Assembly (NCBI GenBank): GCA_022579005.1
Contig: MU401526.1
Span: 103,918-167,917 of the forward strand
DNA from: Poronia punctata
Lineage: Eukaryota; Ascomycota; Sordariomycetes; Xylariales; Xylariaceae
Direction of reading: 5' to 3'
DNA length: 64,000 bases
Made by a program: the position numbers and the translations under genes. Of the stretch, positions 60,661 through 64,000 are shown one piece after another; the first letter of the stretch is position 1, and each line of letters starts with the position of its first letter. The notes under the pieces are model-generated. The model saw only the letters and a list, made by a program, of their open reading frames with translations, was not told the DNA's origin and made no database searches.

Positions 60661-63579
60661 TTTTTTTATTTTTGCTATAATATTTTTTATAGCATTTAAT
60701 TTAATTTTTAATCTTTTTTTTATACTAATATAAATAAGCAATACTTTAGTACTATAAACTTTTTAGTTAGGTTTAAAAGGAAATAAAAAGCTTTAGTATA
60801 TAAAAAAAATGCGTACTTTGCTTTAGTTAGCATTATAAGCTATAACTTATTATATTTTTTAATTAAAAGCACGTTTTTTGCTTTATATTTATTTTTATAA
60901 TAAAAATTATTATAAAAGTTTTATATAGTAAATTAAAGCATTTTTAATATATTATAATACTTATCTTTTTATTTAACTATACTAATTTACTTTTACTATA
61001 TAGTTGCTTATTTTATTAAAAAGTTTTTTTATACTAAAAAAAAAGCTATTGCTTAAAGGCTATAAAAAGCTTTTAAGCGCAGTTTTTTTATTTTTAGTTA
61101 AGGTTTTTTTTTAAAGTTTTTTTTTTTTATATATATTGTTTTATTATGTGCTTTTAGCTTAGTAAAAAAAAAGCAAGCGTTAAAATAACGCTTAAATATA
61201 TTATTTAACGCTAGTTTAAATTTAGTATTTAATAAATAGCTATAAGTTTTATAAACTATTTTTAATACTTTTGTTTTTATTAGCTTTAGTTTAAATATTT
61301 TTATTTTTATTAGCTTTAGTTTTAATAAAAAAAGTAATAATAATAGTAATAATAGTATTTAATTTAATAAGTTTAATATAAATAAAAATTATATTTTATA
61401 TTATAATTATATAAAGCTATATACTTTAAATTAGCTTTTATATGCTAATAAAGCTATTTTTAAAACGCTTACTTTTTTTATTTATAAAAAAAAGTAAAAG
61501 GTTATATTTAAATTATAACTAGGTACTTATTAAAATGTTTTATATGCTAATTATTTTTTAGCTATAATATGCAATTTTGTTTATTTATTTTTTAAAATTA
61601 GTTATTATAATATAGCTAACTTAAATTGCTATTTTTGCTTATATTATACTACTAGCTAAGCTTATTATTTACTTTTTACTTAAGTTATATTATATGCTAA
61701 TACTTTATTTAAAATATTTAAAATAAAAGTAATTATTAAAAATTAAGTAAATATTTTACTTTTATTTTTAATGCTTATAAGTGTTTAACTTTATTTTAAA
61801 AAGTAAAAAAGTTATATAAATATATTAATACTTTAAATAGTTATTATAGTAATTTTTATTAGCATATTATTTACTTTTATTTAAAAAAAAATATTTAGTA
61901 GTAAGTGTTTTTAAAAAAAATGCAAAATATTATATTTTAAATGCTTAAGCTAAAAAGTTATAAAGTTAAAAATATAAAGCTTAATAAGCTTATAATAAAT
62001 AATAAAAAGCTTATTTTAGCTTAAAATGCTATTATTAGTTTTTAAAGTTTTAATACTTTTTAGCAAAAAGTATATAGTAGTAGTTATAGTGCTTATAAAG
62101 CTTATAATAGTTAAAGTTAGCAGCATACTGCTAATGCTTAAGCAAAAAAGGTAAAAAAAAAAGGTAAAAAGCAAAAAAGCTTTTAAAAAAAATTAAATTA
62201 GTTTTATTTTATGCTTGTTTATTATTTATTATTTTTAAGTAGTTTTACTTAGCTAGTTTAAATATAAATATTAAAGTTTTATAATAAACTTTTAATATTT
62301 ACGCTTTTTTTTAATTAAAGTATAATGCTTTGCTACTTTTTAAAGTTAATTTTTTATTTTAAGTAATAGTATTAAAATTTATTATAAGTTTAATAGTAAT
62401 TTAAAATGCTTAAACGCTTTTTAAAATAAGTTTTTAGTAAGTTTATTAGCTAGTATATTAGCTATTATTATATACTTAATTTTAAATAAGTTTTTTTAAT
62501 ATTGCTTATATATTTATATGTTTTATATATTAATATATTTTAATTAAGTACTAATATATTTTTTATTTTTTATTACTAAGTAAATTATTTATATATTATT
62601 AAAGTAAATTGTTTAGTTTTAGTTAAAATTAAGCTTTATATTAGCTATTAAACGCTTTAGTACTATAGCTTTTTTGCTTATTAGTTTTAAAACTATTAAT
62701 TTTGCTTTTGTAGTAAAAGTAAAAACTATATTTTATTAATATGCTTTTTAAATAATTAAGCTTTTTTATAAACTTATTAAGTATTTAAAAAAAAATTACT
62801 ATATTTTTAAATTATTAGCAAAAAATATATTTTTTATTATTATTAGTGCTTATAAGCTACTAAAAAAACAGTTTATTACTATTTTTAGCTTTTTAGTATA
62901 GTATAAATATTTAATAACTTAATTTGCTATAATTAAATACTTTAAACTTAAGTTAGTTAAAAACTTTAATAAAAGTAATATAATATATAATATATTTGCT
63001 TTTATTATAATTGTTATATATATAATTAATTTTATACGCTTTTAATACGCTTTAATTTACGCTTTTATTGCTATGCTTTTAAACTTTTTTAGTTTTTTAT
63101 AAAGTAGTAATATATATAGTGTTTAGCTTTTGTTAGCTAAATTATAATGCTTAGCTACTTTTTTAATATATTAGTTATATAGCAAAAAAATTATTTTCTT
63201 TTTTTTATTTTTTATTACTTTAATTTTAAAAATGTTAAAATCCCTTTTAATACCCTTAACCTTATTAACTATATTAGGACCATTAAAACGCAAATATCTT
63301 ATAAATATAAATATTTAGTTTTTTATATATTTGTTATAAATTATATTAAACTTACTTTATTAAAAAAGTATATATATAGTATATATATATAGTATATAAC
63401 TAGTATATATAAAGTGTAATAATTAGTAAGGCCTAATAACTATATATTAACGCTATATAAAAGATTTTAAGTTAAAAAGAAAAAAAAGAGACTAGCTGTG
63501 CTAAGATTTATTTTCTTGCTACTTATATATAAATACTTAATTAAAAATATAAGTATATAATTAATTAGATTGTTTTGCT

Positions 63580-63631
63580 AAGTAGGTTTAGCTAAGCAAA
63601 AGTAGTATTTAGTACTACTTTAAACCTACTT
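63580..63631. repeat. Imperfect inverted repeat (hairpin with bulge)
   Basis: Outer arms AAGTAGGTTTA (63580-63590) and TAAACCTACTT (63621-63631) are exact reverse complements; inner arms AGTAGTA (63601-63607) and TACTACT (63613-63619) pair around loop TTTAG. The segment GCTAAGC is an unpaired bulge on one side. Confidence 0.75.
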
Positions 63632-63653
63632 TATAATAACGTGCGTAGTTTAT

Positions 63654-63687
63654 AGGTTATATAACTATTTTTTTAGTTATATAACCT
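63654..63687. repeat. Perfect 14-base inverted repeat with T6 loop
   Basis: AGGTTATATAACTA (63654-63667) and TAGTTATATAACCT (63674-63687) are exact reverse complements separated by six T. It lies 23 bases after the previous inverted repeat, in the part of the AT-rich block with milder composition. Confidence 0.85.
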
Positions 63688-64000
63688 TAAACTAATAAGT
63701 ATAGCTATTATACTACTTTTTTTTAAAACTAAAGCTAAGGTATAAAGTGCTTAAGCTAAGGTTTTTTTTATTATAAAGGTTATTAAAAGTGCTGCTTAAA
63801 AGCTAATACTTTTTTTTATTTAAAGCTAATACTTTTTTTTTTTTTAATATTAATGCAAAAAACGTTTTTAATAACTTGCTATGCTTATATACTTTATAAT
63901 AAATCTTTTTTATAAATATATACTTAGTTAACTTTTTTTTATTTTAATAAAAATATTAAATTATAAGTTAGTTTAATTAAGTTATAATATAAATAATTTA

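Larger units (their letters stand above)
53525..64000. repeat. AT-rich, RIP-like degraded block (probably old transposable elements)
   Basis: About 10.5 kb, continuing past the window, with no plausible gene. The one line I counted fully (53761-53820) has 8 G or C in 60 bases; all five C are followed by T and all three G are preceded by A. GG and CC are rare throughout and TA steps abound. Loss of CpA/TpG with gain of TpA is the mark of repeat-induced point mutation in Pezizomycotina, which acts on duplicated DNA, so the block is best read as mutated repeats. No open transposase or reverse transcriptase remains and the original element cannot be named. Composition is less extreme around 58800-58870 and 63235-63760, suggesting joints between different ancestral sequences. 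Confidence 0.85.

Noticed and set aside
60445..60741. 98-codon minus-strand frame in the AT-rich block
   Set aside because: Its repeated peptide is produced by the 60-base tandem repeat; Ile/Leu/Lys-only composition of AT-rich DNA.

Overview
The window is nuclear DNA from a filamentous ascomycete (Pezizomycotina, probably a Sordariomycete; the class is an inference). The reasons are intron-bearing genes with introns of about 50-180 bases, CTAAC-type branch points 10-20 bases before the acceptor, a highly reducing polyketide synthase, an AA9 lytic polysaccharide monooxygenase, and a C+G-starved terminal block that looks like the result of repeat-induced point mutation (RIP). I see no bacterial, plasmid, phage or CRISPR features.

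Layout. 1-3967 is the 3' part of a highly reducing PKS (methyltransferase-ER-KR-ACP) running in from the left edge. 5765-6843 is a six-exon secreted AA9 LPMO. 8543-8806 is a small two-helix membrane protein of unknown function. On the minus strand follow ALG2 (10586-12071), a CorA-like membrane protein (12678-14564) and a Kcs1-type inositol polyphosphate kinase (15570-19757). After a 4.4-kb gene-free stretch come the divergent pair GET2 (minus) and a circularly permuted mitochondrial GTPase (plus), then YPI1 (plus), a DENN/C1 protein (minus), 7 kb without recognisable genes, TRAPPC13 (minus), a KHDC4-like KH protein with eight exons (minus), acetolactate synthase regulatory subunit ILV6 (plus), ornithine carbamoyltransferase (minus), and a DUF3712/LEA14-like, Tag1-type vacuolar protein (plus). 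A tRNA-His(GTG) lies at 53028-53099. From about 53525 to the end the sequence is an extremely AT-rich, gene-free block.

Functional picture. Most of the window is core eukaryotic housekeeping: N-glycan assembly (ALG2), inositol pyrophosphates (KCS1), tail-anchored protein insertion (GET2), mitochondrial ribosome assembly (GTPase), PP1 regulation (YPI1), membrane traffic (DENN, TRAPPC13), RNA handling (KH protein) and mitochondrial amino-acid synthesis (ILV6, OTC). Accessory functions (PKS, LPMO) are at the left and the RIP-like block is at the right. I found no convincing undescribed system. The most useful oddities are the altered cofactor loop in the PKS enoylreductase, several micro-exons, the 60-base tandem repeat and hairpins inside the AT-rich block, and the sharp block border near the tRNA.

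Splice sites were inferred by eye from GT/AG, branch point, reading-frame closure and remembered family conservation. Each multi-exon model given here closes to a whole number of codons.
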